Below are positions 1 through 6,007 of a DNA stretch of 8,751 bases, piece by piece. Location: positions 1-8,751 of the forward strand of contig JAEKLU010000092.1 in NCBI GenBank assembly GCA_019509685.1, in the 5' to 3' direction. Every line of letters begins with the position of its first letter. Position 1 is the first letter of the stretch. The notes under the pieces are model-generated. The model was not told where the DNA came from. It did not search any database and saw nothing but the letters and a program-made list of their open reading frames with translations. This DNA comes from Mesorhizobium sp. Lineage in GTDB: Bacteria > Pseudomonadota > Alphaproteobacteria > Rhizobiales > Rhizobiaceae. A program made the translations under genes and the position numbers.

Positions 1-491
1 TAGGCAAGCAATGTCTGTTCGAGAAGGTCGCGGCCGATGCGCGCGCCGATGCCCTGGTCGCCGACCTGGAATCCCCAGCCGCCGATGGCGCGCGACTTGC
101 CTTGTCTGCGCGCCATGTAGGCGGTGCCGGTGCCGAGGATCGCCATGGCGCCGTCGCCTGATCCGACGGCGCCTTCCAGCGCGATCTCGGCATCGGTCTC
201 GACGCGGCTGACGCTGAACGGCAGAACCGCTTCGAGCTGCTGCCGGTAGGTGCCGACATTGGCGCCGGCAAGGCCCAGAATGGCCGGTGTCTGCGGGATC
301 AGCGCCGGGTCCTGCCCGGCGGCGATGAACGCCTGCCGCGCCGCCTCGACGATGTTCGAACGGGCGCCGGTAAGGTCGGTGCGGATGTTGGCGGCGCCGC
401 TTTTGGCACGGCCGAGGACCATGCCGTCCGCATTTGCCAGGGCGGCCCTGCAGCTGGTGCCACCGCCATCGATACCGAGCACGAAATTCAC
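1..491 (-). CDS. BadF/BadG-family amino-sugar kinase (N-acetylglucosamine / MurNAc kinase type), 3' part missing
   Basis: ATP-dependent sugar kinase of the BadF/BadG/BcrA/BcrD family (actin-like ATPase fold), expected to phosphorylate GlcNAc or a related amino sugar in the cytoplasm. The visible 163 residues are the N-terminal half of a family usually near 290-300 residues; the rest lies beyond the left edge. Seen: phosphate-1 loop GIDGGGTSCR at residues 6-15, a TDAEIALEGA segment at 99-108 with the likely catalytic Asp100, phosphate-2 loop ILGTGTAYM at 118-126, and GGWGFQVGDQG at 137-147, typical of GlcNAc kinases. The start is GTG at 491-489: GGAGGAG at 507-501 sits 7 nt upstream, and the DGGGTS loop then falls at the usual distance from the N-terminus. 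It is transcribed divergently from murQ. The same family includes MurK of Clostridium, which phosphorylates both MurNAc and GlcNAc, so the pairing with murQ fits. Exact substrate is not decidable here. Confidence 0.9.
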   Translation of the reverse strand, partial: MNFVLGIDGGGTSCRAALANADGMVLGRAKSGAANIRTDLTGARSNIVEAARQAFIAAGQDPALIPQTPAILGLAGANVGTYRQQLEAVLPFSVSRVETDAEIALEGAVGSGDGAMAILGTGTAYMARRQGKSRAIGGWGFQVGDQGIGARIGRDLLEQTLLA

Positions 492-500
492 GTGATTTCT

Positions 501-507
501 CCTCCGG
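501..507 (-). promoter_or_regulatory. Ribosome binding site of the kinase gene
   Basis: GGAGGAG on the minus strand, 7 nt before the GTG at 491. It decides the start, because no in-frame ATG lies nearby and a second in-frame GTG (482-480) would be 16 nt away and cut into the N-terminal strand. Confidence 0.75.
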
Positions 508-511
508 CCGG

Positions 512-539
512 ATAATACCAATAAAATACCAATAGCCAA
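512..539 (-). promoter_or_regulatory. Candidate kinase promoter with embedded TGGTATT operator repeats
   Basis: Reading the minus strand, TTGGCT (539-534) is a candidate -35 and TATTAT (517-512) a good -10, with a 16-nt spacer. Two exact TGGTATT copies lie at 531-525 and 520-514, 11 bp apart; the second supplies the first four bases of the -10. A protein bound to the repeats would cover the promoter, so repression is the natural reading. The predicted transcription start (about 505) lies within the GGAGGAG, leaving a very short leader, so the exact promoter may be elsewhere. The repeats are seen; promoter assignment is inference. Confidence 0.5.
514..531 (-). repeat. Two TGGTATT direct repeats, 11-bp period (kinase side)
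   Basis: On the plus strand AATACCAATA occurs at 514-523 and again at 525-534, identical over 10 bases and offset by 11. On the minus strand the core is TGGTATT, pointing at the kinase gene. Three further copies of the same core, with the same offset, lie on the opposite strand before murQ (649-677), so both divergent genes carry the same element. TGGTAT resembles a half-site of HutC-subfamily GntR regulators such as NagR/DasR or PhnF (family knowledge), but here the copies are direct, not palindromic. The regulator gene is not in the window. Confidence 0.75.
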
Positions 540-640
540 GGGTTAATTTCCGTTTCAAAAAGATTAAGGCGTATTTTATTGAAAATCCTGGGCATTTCGC
601 CGGCTCAGCGATTTCCAGGCCGCGAATTCGTTAATGCTTG

Positions 641-668
641 TGGACAAGTGGTATTTTTTTGGTATTGT
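641..668 (+). promoter_or_regulatory. Candidate murQ-operon promoter with embedded TGGTATT repeats
   Basis: TGGACA (641-646, 5 of 6 to TTGACA) and TATTGT (663-668) are separated by 16 nt. TGGTATT begins exactly 2 nt after the -35 (649-655) and again 11 nt later (660-666), the second copy providing the first four bases of the -10. This is the same arrangement, base for base in spacing, as on the kinase side. The predicted start is near 675, giving a leader of about 15 nt that still contains the GGAGGA at 678-683. Assignment is inference from pattern and symmetry. Confidence 0.5.
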
Positions 669-677
669 TCTGGTATT
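649..677 (+). repeat. Three TGGTATT direct repeats, exact 11-bp period (murQ side)
   Basis: TGGTATT occurs at 649-655, 660-666 and 671-677, each offset by exactly 11 bp, about one helical turn, so all three lie on one face of the DNA. The third copy directly abuts the GGAGGA ribosome site (678-683) and would overlap the predicted transcription start. With the two inverted copies at 514-531 this looks like a shared operator set for the divergent genes. Confidence 0.75.
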
Positions 678-689
678 GGAGGACCAGGG

Positions 690-1555
690 ATGGCCGAAAC
701 GCGCACCGAAGCGCTTCACAGGAATGCCGAGGGGCTGGATATCCAGGCCCCGGAAGCCATCCTTGCTTCGCTGGCCGATGCGCAGGTCGAGGCCGCCAAG
801 GCCGTCCGCAACGCCATTCCGTCCATCGCCAAGGCAGCCGAGATCATCGCCGACAGGCTGAATGGCGGCGGCAGGCTTGCCTATGCCGCGGCCGGCAGTT
901 CCGGCCTGATGGCGCTGGCCGATGCGTTGGAATTGCCCGGCACCTTCGGCATAGAACGCGACCGTATCGCCATCCTGATCGCCGGCGGCGACGAGGCTTT
1001 CAGGGCGCTCGCCGGTGGGCCCGAGGATGACACGGAGGAGGCCGCTGCAGCGGTCGCCAGTGCGGGCATCGGCAAGGGCGACTGCCTGATCGCCGTTTCG
1101 GCCATTCGGCCCTGCTCCAGCAGGCTGGAACCGCCATCCTGCTCGAAACGCCACCGGAAGTGATCGCCGGCTCGACGCGCATGGGCGCCGGCACCGCCCA
1201 GAAGATCGCGCTCAACATGCTGTCGACCTTGACTGCCGTCCATCTCGGCCACGTGCATGACGGCTACATGGTCAACCTCATGGCCGACAACATCAAGCTG
1301 CGCGACCGCGCCGCGCGCATCGTCGCCGCCATCAGCGGGCGCGGCACGGATGAAGCCGCCCGGCTGCTCGAGAAGAGCGGCGGCGCGGTCAAGACCGCCA
1401 TTCTGCTCGCTGCCGGCGCCGACAGTGCCGATGCGGCGCGGAAGATACTGGAGGGGACCGGCCAGAAGCTGCGGCCAGCCCTTTCCGCGCTGGAGCATGA
1501 TCCCGAAAAGTGGAACCCACTTTTCGGAAAAGATCGTGCTCGAACAAAGAAGTAG
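690..1555 (+). pseudogene. murQ: N-acetylmuramic acid 6-phosphate etherase, broken by internal deletion and frameshift
   Basis: An intact MurQ cleaves the lactyl ether of MurNAc-6-phosphate to give GlcNAc-6-phosphate and D-lactate, in cytoplasmic peptidoglycan recycling. ATG 690 has GGAGGA 6 nt upstream. The first frame (690-1163) carries the SIS-domain core: GGGRL at 59-63, GSSG at 69-72, ADALELPGTFG at 77-87 (Glu81 matches the catalytic Glu of the family) and PEDD at 111-114. Homology stops at Ala138 (IAVSA), where E. coli MurQ continues SGRTPYV. It resumes in another frame from about 1106 (SALLQQAGTAILL), then PPEVIAGSTRMGAGTAQ and the C-terminal domain to TAG 1553-1555. Compared from memory with E. 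coli MurQ, about 28-29 codons are missing, an estimated 85 bp with the frame lost. The first frame ends in TGA (1161-1163) overlapping a GTG (1160-1162) that opens the second, so two fragments could be made, but the SG.TPY phosphate-loop segment is absent from both. The last 20 codons are repeat-derived. Confidence 0.85.
1493..1541. repeat. Two-step palindromic intergenic repeat forming the 3' end of murQ
   Basis: Outer arms GAGCATGATC (1493-1502) and GATCGTGCTC (1532-1541) pair over 10 bp with one G-U. Inner arms CCGAAAAGTGG (1503-1513) and CCACTTTTCGG (1517-1527) pair perfectly over 11 bp around an AAC loop; AAAA (1528-1531) bulges on the right. From memory, near-identical palindromes, often read as a protein tail of the HDPEKW..FGKD type, are scattered in Mesorhizobium and related genomes. 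Here it lies inside the reading frame and gives murQ its last residues. No T-tract follows, so it is not a classic terminator. Confidence 0.8.
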
Positions 1556-1560
1556 GGCTT

Positions 1561-1590
1561 GTTTCATCCCGATTTCCATCGGGGTGAAAC
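1561..1590. repeat. Second hairpin of the murQ-SBP intergenic repeat, flanked by GGGCTTG copies
   Basis: GTTTCATCCCGAT (1561-1573) and ATCGGGGTGAAAC (1578-1590) pair over 13 bp with one G-U around a TTCC loop. GGGCTTG precedes it (1555-1561) and follows it (1591-1597), so the hairpin sits between 7-bp direct repeats. There is no U-run after the stem. It lies 19 bp after the 1493-1541 palindrome and may be the second half of one composite repeat. A role as an mRNA-stabilising hairpin or partial barrier between murQ and the transporter genes is possible. Confidence 0.65.
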
Positions 1591-1608
1591 GGGCTTGCGA
1601 GGGGAGCA

Positions 1609-1663
1609 AGGGGTCAAAAGCCCCTGTTCTCATCAAAACCGAACCTGAAAAAGGTCAACAGGG
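1609..1663 (+). promoter_or_regulatory. Possible alternative leader pairing that masks the binding-protein ribosome site
   Basis: CCCTGTT (1622-1628) is complementary to AACAGGG (1657-1663), whose GGG is part of the GGGAG ribosome site (1661-1665) for the gene starting at 1673. The same CCCCT (1621-1625) could instead pair with AGGGG (1609-1613), so the two pairings exclude each other. The stems are short (7 and 5 bp) and unsupported by comparison, so this is a tentative call. Otherwise 1591-1672 shows no recognisable promoter or gene. Confidence 0.25.
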
Positions 1664-1672
1664 AGACTGAGC

Positions 1673-2932
1673 ATGACAACGAAACTACTGACGGCACTGC
1701 TTCTGGGCACCAGCATTCTCGGCTCGGCCGGGTTGGCTCACGCCGCTGACGTAACCCTCAACATCGAAAGCTGGCGCGGCGACGACCTTGCCATCTGGAA
1801 GGACAAGCTGATCCCGGCTTTCGAAGCCAAGAACCCCGGCATCAAAGTGGTGTTCGCACCTTCGGCGCCGACCGAATATGACGCCGCGCTCGGCGCCAAG
1901 CTCGCCGCCGGCTCGGCTGGCGACCTGATCACCTGCCGCCCGTTCGACAAGTCGCTCGAACTGTTCAAGAAGGGCAATCTGGCCGACCTGTCGGGGCTGC
2001 CCGGCATGGACAACTTCTCGCCGGTGGCCAAGGCGGCCTGGAAGACCGACGACGGCAAGTCGAGCTTCTGCGCGCCGATGGCCTCGGTTATTCACGGCTT
2101 CATCTACAACAAGGACGCCTTCGACAAGCTCGGCATCAAGGTGCCGACGACGCGTGACGAGTTCTTTGCCGCGCTCGACAAGATCAAGGCCGATGGCACC
2201 TACATTCCGATGGCGATGGGCACCAAGGATCTCTGGGAAGCCGCGACCATGGGCTACCAGAACATCGGCCCGAACTACTGGAAGGGCGAAGACGGCCGCG
2301 CAGCTCTTATCAAGGGCGAACAGAAGCTGACCGACAAGGACTGGGTTGCTCCTTATGAGGAACTCGCCAAGTGGAAGCCTTACCTCGGCGACGGCTTCGA
2401 AGCCCAGACCTATCCGGACAGCCAGAACCTGTTCACGCTCGGCCGCGCCGCCATCTACCCGGCCGGCTCGTGGGAAATCGGCCTGTTCAACACCCAGGCC
2501 CAGTTCAAGATGGGCGCCTTCCCGCCGCCGGTCGAGAAGGCCGGCGACACCTGCTACATCTCCGACCATACCGATATCGGCATGGGCCTGAATGCGGCGT
2601 CGAAGAATGCCGACGCGGCCAAGACCTTCCTGTCCTGGGTCGCCTCGCCTGACTTCGCCACCATCTATGCCAACGCGCTGCCGGGCTTCTTCAGCCTGAA
2701 CTCCGCGCCGGTGAAGATGGCGGATCCGCTGGCGCAGGAATTCGTCTCCTGGCGCGGCAAGTGCAAGTCGACGATCCGCTCGACCTACCAGATCCTGTCG
2801 CGCGGCACGCCGAACCTGGAAAACGAGACCTGGGTTGAATCGGCCAACGTGATCAACGGCACCGACACCCCCGAAGCTGCCGCCAAGAAGCTGCAGACCG
2901 GTCTCGACGGCTGGTACAAGCCGGCGAAGTAA
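1673..2932 (+). CDS. Extracellular solute-binding protein of a carbohydrate ABC importer (family 1)
   Basis: Periplasmic receptor that captures the sugar and delivers it to the membrane permeases encoded downstream. The 419-residue protein opens with a Sec signal peptide: Lys4, a hydrophobic core LLTALLLGTSILG, and cleavage site AHA|AD after residue 24. The mature part has the family-1 (CUT1, UgpB/MalE-like) start, VTLNIESWRGDDLAIWKD, with KLIPAFEAKNPGIKVVF following, and a mid-protein FTLGRAAIYPAGSWE segment typical of these proteins. Four cysteines (in LITCRP, SSFCAP, GDTCYI and RGKCKS) could form disulphides in the periplasm. ATG 1673 is preceded by GGGAG at 1661-1665 with 7-nt spacing. 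The gene follows the murQ remnant by 117 bp of hairpin-rich DNA and precedes a strong hairpin, the usual arrangement that lets receptor mRNA outnumber permease mRNA. Context favours an amino sugar or amino-sugar oligomer as ligand, but the sequence alone does not fix it. Confidence 0.93.
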   Translation: MTTKLLTALLLGTSILGSAGLAHAADVTLNIESWRGDDLAIWKDKLIPAFEAKNPGIKVVFAPSAPTEYDAALGAKLAAGSAGDLITCRPFDKSLELFKKGNLADLSGLPGMDNFSPVAKAAWKTDDGKSSFCAPMASVIHGFIYNKDAFDKLGIKVPTTRDEFFAALDKIKADGTYIPMAMGTKDLWEAATMGYQNIGPNYWKGEDGRAALIKGEQKLTDKDWVAPYEELAKWKPYLGDGFEAQTYPDSQNLFTLGRAAIYPAGSWEIGLFNTQAQFKMGAFPPPVEKAGDTCYISDHTDIGMGLNAASKNADAAKTFLSWVASPDFATIYANALPGFFSLNSAPVKMADPLAQEFVSWRGKCKSTIRSTYQILSRGTPNLENETWVESANVINGTDTPEAAAKKLQTGLDGWYKPAK

Positions 2933-2947
2933 GACCTCGACAACAGG

Positions 2948-2971
2948 CCGGCCGGGCGCTTGCCCGGCCGG
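2948..2971 (+). terminator. GC-rich intercistronic hairpin after the binding-protein gene
   Basis: CCGGCCGGGC (2948-2957) and GCCCGGCCGG (2962-2971) form a perfect 10-bp stem with a GCTT loop, 15 nt after the TAA at 2930-2932. No T-run follows (GTACACTG comes next), so it is not a standard intrinsic terminator. It more likely stabilises the receptor message and partly limits read-through to the permeases, as in many binding-protein operons. The function is inference; the stem is seen. Confidence 0.6.
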
Positions 2972-3029
2972 TACACTGCCCGTTTTGAGATAACGATTGT
3001 CGGCGCAGCCTCTCGGTCCTACCCTTATT

Positions 3030-3148
3030 TGGCGGGGAAGACGAAGCCGGACAATCGCAGGCCTTGTCCTCACCTGGCGGGGACAATCAAGCCGTGCATC
3101 GAGGCGTCAGCTAGCATCATTTGACCTGGAACCGAGAGACGGCGGGGA
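3030..3148 (+). repeat. Repeated GGCGGGGA leader with alternative GGACAA/TTGTCC stems
   Basis: The octamer GGCGGGGA occurs three times in the gene-free leader, at 3031-3038, 3076-3083 and 3141-3148. The first two head a 20-bp imperfect direct repeat (3030-3049 and 3075-3094, both opening TGGCGGGGA and ending AAGCCG). The third contains the ribosome site of the permease gene at 3157. GGACAATC at 3049-3056 and 3081-3088 flanks TTGTCC at 3064-3069, which could pair with either copy but not both. The rest of 2972-3156 shows no gene or convincing promoter. Confidence 0.5.
3144..3148 (+). promoter_or_regulatory. Ribosome binding site deciding the first permease start
   Basis: GGGGA, 8 nt before ATG 3157. 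An in-frame TTG at 3121 would add 12 residues but has no purine-rich site upstream, so ATG 3157 is preferred. Confidence 0.65.
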
Positions 3149-3156
3149 CCGAACTC

Positions 3157-4086
3157 ATGGCCGCAGAAATACGACCGAAAAGACCGTTTCGCTGGCATAT
3201 CGGCGTCTTCCTGGCGCCGGCTGTGCTGGTCTACACGGCCATCATGATCCTGCCGCTCGCCGGCACGCTGCAGCTTTCGCTGTTCCGCAATGTGAGTGAA
3301 TCGCAGGTCTTCGTCGGGCTTGGCAATTTCCGCACGCTGTTCGGCGACCCCAACTGGTCGGTGGGTTTCTGGAACGCGCTGAGGAACAATGTCTGGTTCT
3401 TCGTCATCCACATGCTGGTGCAGAACCCGATCGGCGTGCTTCTGGCGGCATTGCTCTCCAGCCCGAGGCTGCGGTTCGCAGTGTTCTACCGTACGGCGAT
3501 CTTCGTGCCGACGATCCTGTCCTTCGTCATTGTAGGCTTCGCCTGGAAGCTGATCCTGTCGCCGCTGTGGGGCGTGGCGCCGCATCTCATGGACTTCGTC
3601 GGCTTGAAGAGCCTGTTCACGCCATGGCTCGGCAAGGAACAGTATGCGCTGACCGCGCTCAGCCTGGTCTCGGTATGGCAGTTCGTCGGCATCCCGATGA
3701 TGCTGATCTATGCCGCACTGCTATCGATCCCCGAAGAAGTCATAGAGGCCGCCGAATGCGACGGCATCACCGGCATGGCGCAATTCTGGAAGATCAAGCT
3801 GCCGCTGATCCTGCCGTCGATCGGTATCATCTCGATCCTGACCTTCGTCGGCAATTTCAACGCCTTCGATCTGATCTACACGGCGCAAGGCGCGCTCGCC
3901 GGGCCGAATTATTCGACCGACATCCTCGGCACCTTCCTCTACCGCGCCTTCTTCGGCTTCCAGCTGCAGGTCGGCGATCCCAATATGGGCGCGGCGATCG
4001 CCACGATGATGTTCCTGATCATCCTCGGCGGCGTCTGCGTCTACCTGTTCCTCGTGCAGACGCGCCTGCGTCGCTACCAGTTCTGA
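3157..4086 (+). CDS. Sugar ABC transporter permease, UgpA/MalF-like (CUT1)
   Basis: Inner-membrane subunit that forms the channel with the next gene's product. The protein has 309 residues, normal for the family. Six hydrophobic segments are visible at roughly 14-36, 76-100, 110-133, 165-188, 218-240 and 278-301. The cytoplasmic EAA loop that docks on the ATPase runs from about 193 to 222 and reads EEVIEAAECDGITG, with the conserved Gly at 203. The N-terminus is cytoplasmic and basic (RPKRPFRW). The C-terminus ends LFLVQTRLRRYQF, a common pattern in this family. ATG 3157 is chosen over TTG 3121 because of the GGGGA at 3144-3148. The stop is only 8 nt before the second permease, so the two are surely cotranscribed. 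Substrate specificity cannot be read from the permease. Confidence 0.93.
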   Translation: MAAEIRPKRPFRWHIGVFLAPAVLVYTAIMILPLAGTLQLSLFRNVSESQVFVGLGNFRTLFGDPNWSVGFWNALRNNVWFFVIHMLVQNPIGVLLAALLSSPRLRFAVFYRTAIFVPTILSFVIVGFAWKLILSPLWGVAPHLMDFVGLKSLFTPWLGKEQYALTALSLVSVWQFVGIPMMLIYAALLSIPEEVIEAAECDGITGMAQFWKIKLPLILPSIGIISILTFVGNFNAFDLIYTAQGALAGPNYSTDILGTFLYRAFFGFQLQVGDPNMGAAIATMMFLIILGGVCVYLFLVQTRLRRYQF

Positions 4087-4094
4087 GGCGCGCC

Positions 4095-4934
4095 ATGAGC
4101 ACTGCGACCCGCTCCCTTCCCCGCACCATCGGCGCCCACGCGATCCTGTTGACCTACACGGCGATCGCGCTGTTTCCGGTGATCCTGGTGATCATGAACT
4201 CTTTCAAATCCCGCGCCGGCATCTTCGGCGCACCGCTGACGCCGCCGACGCCAAAAACCTTCGACCTGATCGGCTACACAACGGTGATCGGCCAGGGCGA
4301 CTTCATCCATTATTTCCAGAACAGCTTCGTCGTCACCGTCGGATCGCTGTTCTTCGTGCTGCTGTTCGGCGCCATGGCGGCGTTTGCGCTTTCGGAATAT
4401 CGCTTTCGCGGCAACACGCTGATGGGGCTTTATCTGGCGCTCGGCATCATGATCCCGATCCGCCTCGCTACTGTCGCCATCCTGCAGCTGATGGTGGCGA
4501 GCGGGCTGGTCAACACGCTGACGTCGCTGATCCTGGTCTACACCGCGCAAGGCCTGCCGCTGGCGATCTTCATCCTGTCGGAATTCATGAAGCAGGTGTC
4601 CGACGATCTGAAGAATGCCGGCCGCATCGACGGGCTGTCGGAATACACGATCTTCTTCCGGCTGGTGCTGCCGCTGGTGCGGCCCTCGATGGCGACGGTC
4701 GCCGTCTTCACCATGATCCCGATCTGGAACGATCTGTGGTTCCCGCTGATCCTGGCGCCGTCGGAACAGACCAAGACGGTGACGCTCGGCGCGCAGCTCT
4801 TCCTCGGCCAGTTCGTCACCAACTGGAACGCGATCCTGGCGGCACTTTCGCTGGCGATCCTGCCGGTGCTGATCCTCTATGTCATCTTCTCGCGGCAGCT
4901 GATCCGCGGCATCACGTCGGGAGCCGTCAAGTGA
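4095..4934 (+). CDS. Sugar ABC transporter permease, UgpE/MalG-like (CUT1)
   Basis: Second inner-membrane subunit of the importer. The protein has 279 residues, typical length. Hydrophobic segments lie near 13-35, 77-99, 108-130, 141-163, 198-220 and 246-267. The short periplasmic segment after the first helix and the FQNSFVVTVGS motif (74-84) are characteristic of MalG-type permeases. The EAA loop spans about 168-199; its core reads KNAGRIDGLSEYTIFFRLVL, so the canonical EAA is NAG here while the conserved Gly180 is kept, a common variant. The end LIRGITSGAVK is a family hallmark. ATG 4095 has GAGG at 4085-4088, overlapping the upstream stop codon. The stop codon overlaps the next gene's GTG in a GTGA, implying translational coupling. 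Confidence 0.93.
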   Translation: MSTATRSLPRTIGAHAILLTYTAIALFPVILVIMNSFKSRAGIFGAPLTPPTPKTFDLIGYTTVIGQGDFIHYFQNSFVVTVGSLFFVLLFGAMAAFALSEYRFRGNTLMGLYLALGIMIPIRLATVAILQLMVASGLVNTLTSLILVYTAQGLPLAIFILSEFMKQVSDDLKNAGRIDGLSEYTIFFRLVLPLVRPSMATVAVFTMIPIWNDLWFPLILAPSEQTKTVTLGAQLFLGQFVTNWNAILAALSLAILPVLILYVIFSRQLIRGITSGAVK

Positions 4935-5992
4935 GTTTTCAGAAACCTCTTCGTGTCGTTGTCGCCGGGCTCGGCAATATGGGGCGCAGCCATGCGCTCG
5001 CCTACCACAACAATGCCGGCTTCGAGATCGCGGCGCTGATCAACCGCTCCGACGTGCCACTGCCGGGCGGTCTTGCCGGCCATGAGATCCGGCGCTCGTT
5101 CGAAGACGCATTGCGCGACGAGAAGCCGGATGTCGCCGCGATCGCCACCTATTCCGACAGCCATGCCGACTACGCGGTGCGGGCGTTCGAGGCCGGCTGC
5201 CATGTCTTCGTCGAGAAGCCGCTGGCAACCACGGTGGCGGACGCGCAACGCGTCGTCGACGCCGCCAAGGCCAACGGCAGGAAGCTGGTGATAGGCTATA
5301 TTTTGCGCCACCACCCGTCCTGGATGCGCTTGATCGCCGAAGCACGCAAGCTAGGCGGGCCCTATGTCTTCCGCATGAACCTCAACCAGCAGTCCTCTGG
5401 CCCTACCTGGGGGACGCACAAGCAGCTGATGCAGACGACATCGCCGATCGTCGACTGTGGCGTGCATTATCTCGACGTCATGCTGCAGATCACCGATGCC
5501 AAGCCGGTCGAAGTGCGCGGCATGGGGGTGCGGCTCACCGACGAGATCGCGCCCACCATGTACAATTACGGCCATCTGCAGGTGCTGTTCGAGGACGGCT
5601 CGGTCGGCTGGTACGAAGCTGGCTGGGGGCCGATGATTTCGGAGACGGCGTTCTTCGTGAAGGACGTGATCTCACCCAAGGGCTGTGTGTCGATCGTGAT
5701 GAAGGAAGGCGTGAAGTCCGACGACATCGACACCCATACCAAGACCTCGACCATCCGCCTGCACAGTGCGGCCACCGGACCGGACGGCAAATTCGTCAGG
5801 CCAGACGAGCTGCTGTCGATGGAAGGAGAACCCGGCCATCAAGAACTCTGCGATGCCGAGCAGGCCTTCCTGCTCAAGGCGATCCGCGAGGATGTCGACC
5901 TCACCCGCCACATGGACGATGCCGTGAAATCGCTCGCCGTCTGCCTTGCCGCAGACGAGAGCGTGCGCAGCGGCAACGCCGTGAAACTCTAG
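4931..5992 (+). CDS. Gfo/Idh/MocA-family NAD(P)-dependent oxidoreductase
   Basis: Cytoplasmic sugar or inositol-type dehydrogenase, 353 residues, family-normal. The N-terminal Rossmann fold has VVVAGLGNMGRSHALAY at 9-25 with the GxGxxG at 13-18. The conserved HVFVEKPLA includes Glu95-Lys96-Pro97, whose Lys contacts cofactor and substrate in this family. DCGVHYLDVM starts at Asp175, placing the catalytic-type Asp175 and His179 pair. The C-terminal domain carries the substrate site. The start is GTG 4931, overlapping the permease TGA by four bases (GTGA), which fixes it and implies coupling. Placement between the permeases and the ATPase means the enzyme is made with the importer and probably acts on the imported sugar or its product. 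The substrate is unknown; an amino-sugar derivative is a guess from context. Confidence 0.9.
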   Translation: MSFQKPLRVVVAGLGNMGRSHALAYHNNAGFEIAALINRSDVPLPGGLAGHEIRRSFEDALRDEKPDVAAIATYSDSHADYAVRAFEAGCHVFVEKPLATTVADAQRVVDAAKANGRKLVIGYILRHHPSWMRLIAEARKLGGPYVFRMNLNQQSSGPTWGTHKQLMQTTSPIVDCGVHYLDVMLQITDAKPVEVRGMGVRLTDEIAPTMYNYGHLQVLFEDGSVGWYEAGWGPMISETAFFVKDVISPKGCVSIVMKEGVKSDDIDTHTKTSTIRLHSAATGPDGKFVRPDELLSMEGEPGHQELCDAEQAFLLKAIREDVDLTRHMDDAVKSLAVCLAADESVRSGNAVKL

Positions 5993-6007
5993 AACAGGAA
6001 CGACGCC

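Noticed and set aside
514..677. CRISPR-like array from the regularly spaced TGGTATT copies
   Set aside because: Units are 7 bp with 4-bp gaps, far too short, and are placed on promoters in opposite orientations; an operator is the better reading.
1160..1555. A separate small gene starting at GTG 1160
   Set aside because: Its product is the C-terminal part of MurQ and homology extends upstream of the GTG in the same frame to about 1106, so it is a pseudogene fragment.
576..1636. Minus-strand frames opposite murQ
   Set aside because: Plus-strand homology to MurQ in two successive frames explains the region; the antisense frames have no family signal.
2948..2971. Classic rho-independent terminator ending the operon after the binding protein
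   Set aside because: The stem is strong but no T-run follows, and the permease, oxidoreductase and ATPase genes continue on the same strand; treated as an intercistronic hairpin.
1685..3073. Minus-strand open frame of 462 codons opposite the binding-protein gene
   Set aside because: It is Arg/Gly-rich with no recognisable domain and lies almost wholly opposite a gene with a signal peptide and clear family motifs; long antisense frames are expected in GC-rich DNA.
3121..3156. TTG start giving the first permease 12 extra residues
   Set aside because: No ribosome site precedes it, while GGGGA lies 8 nt before ATG 3157.
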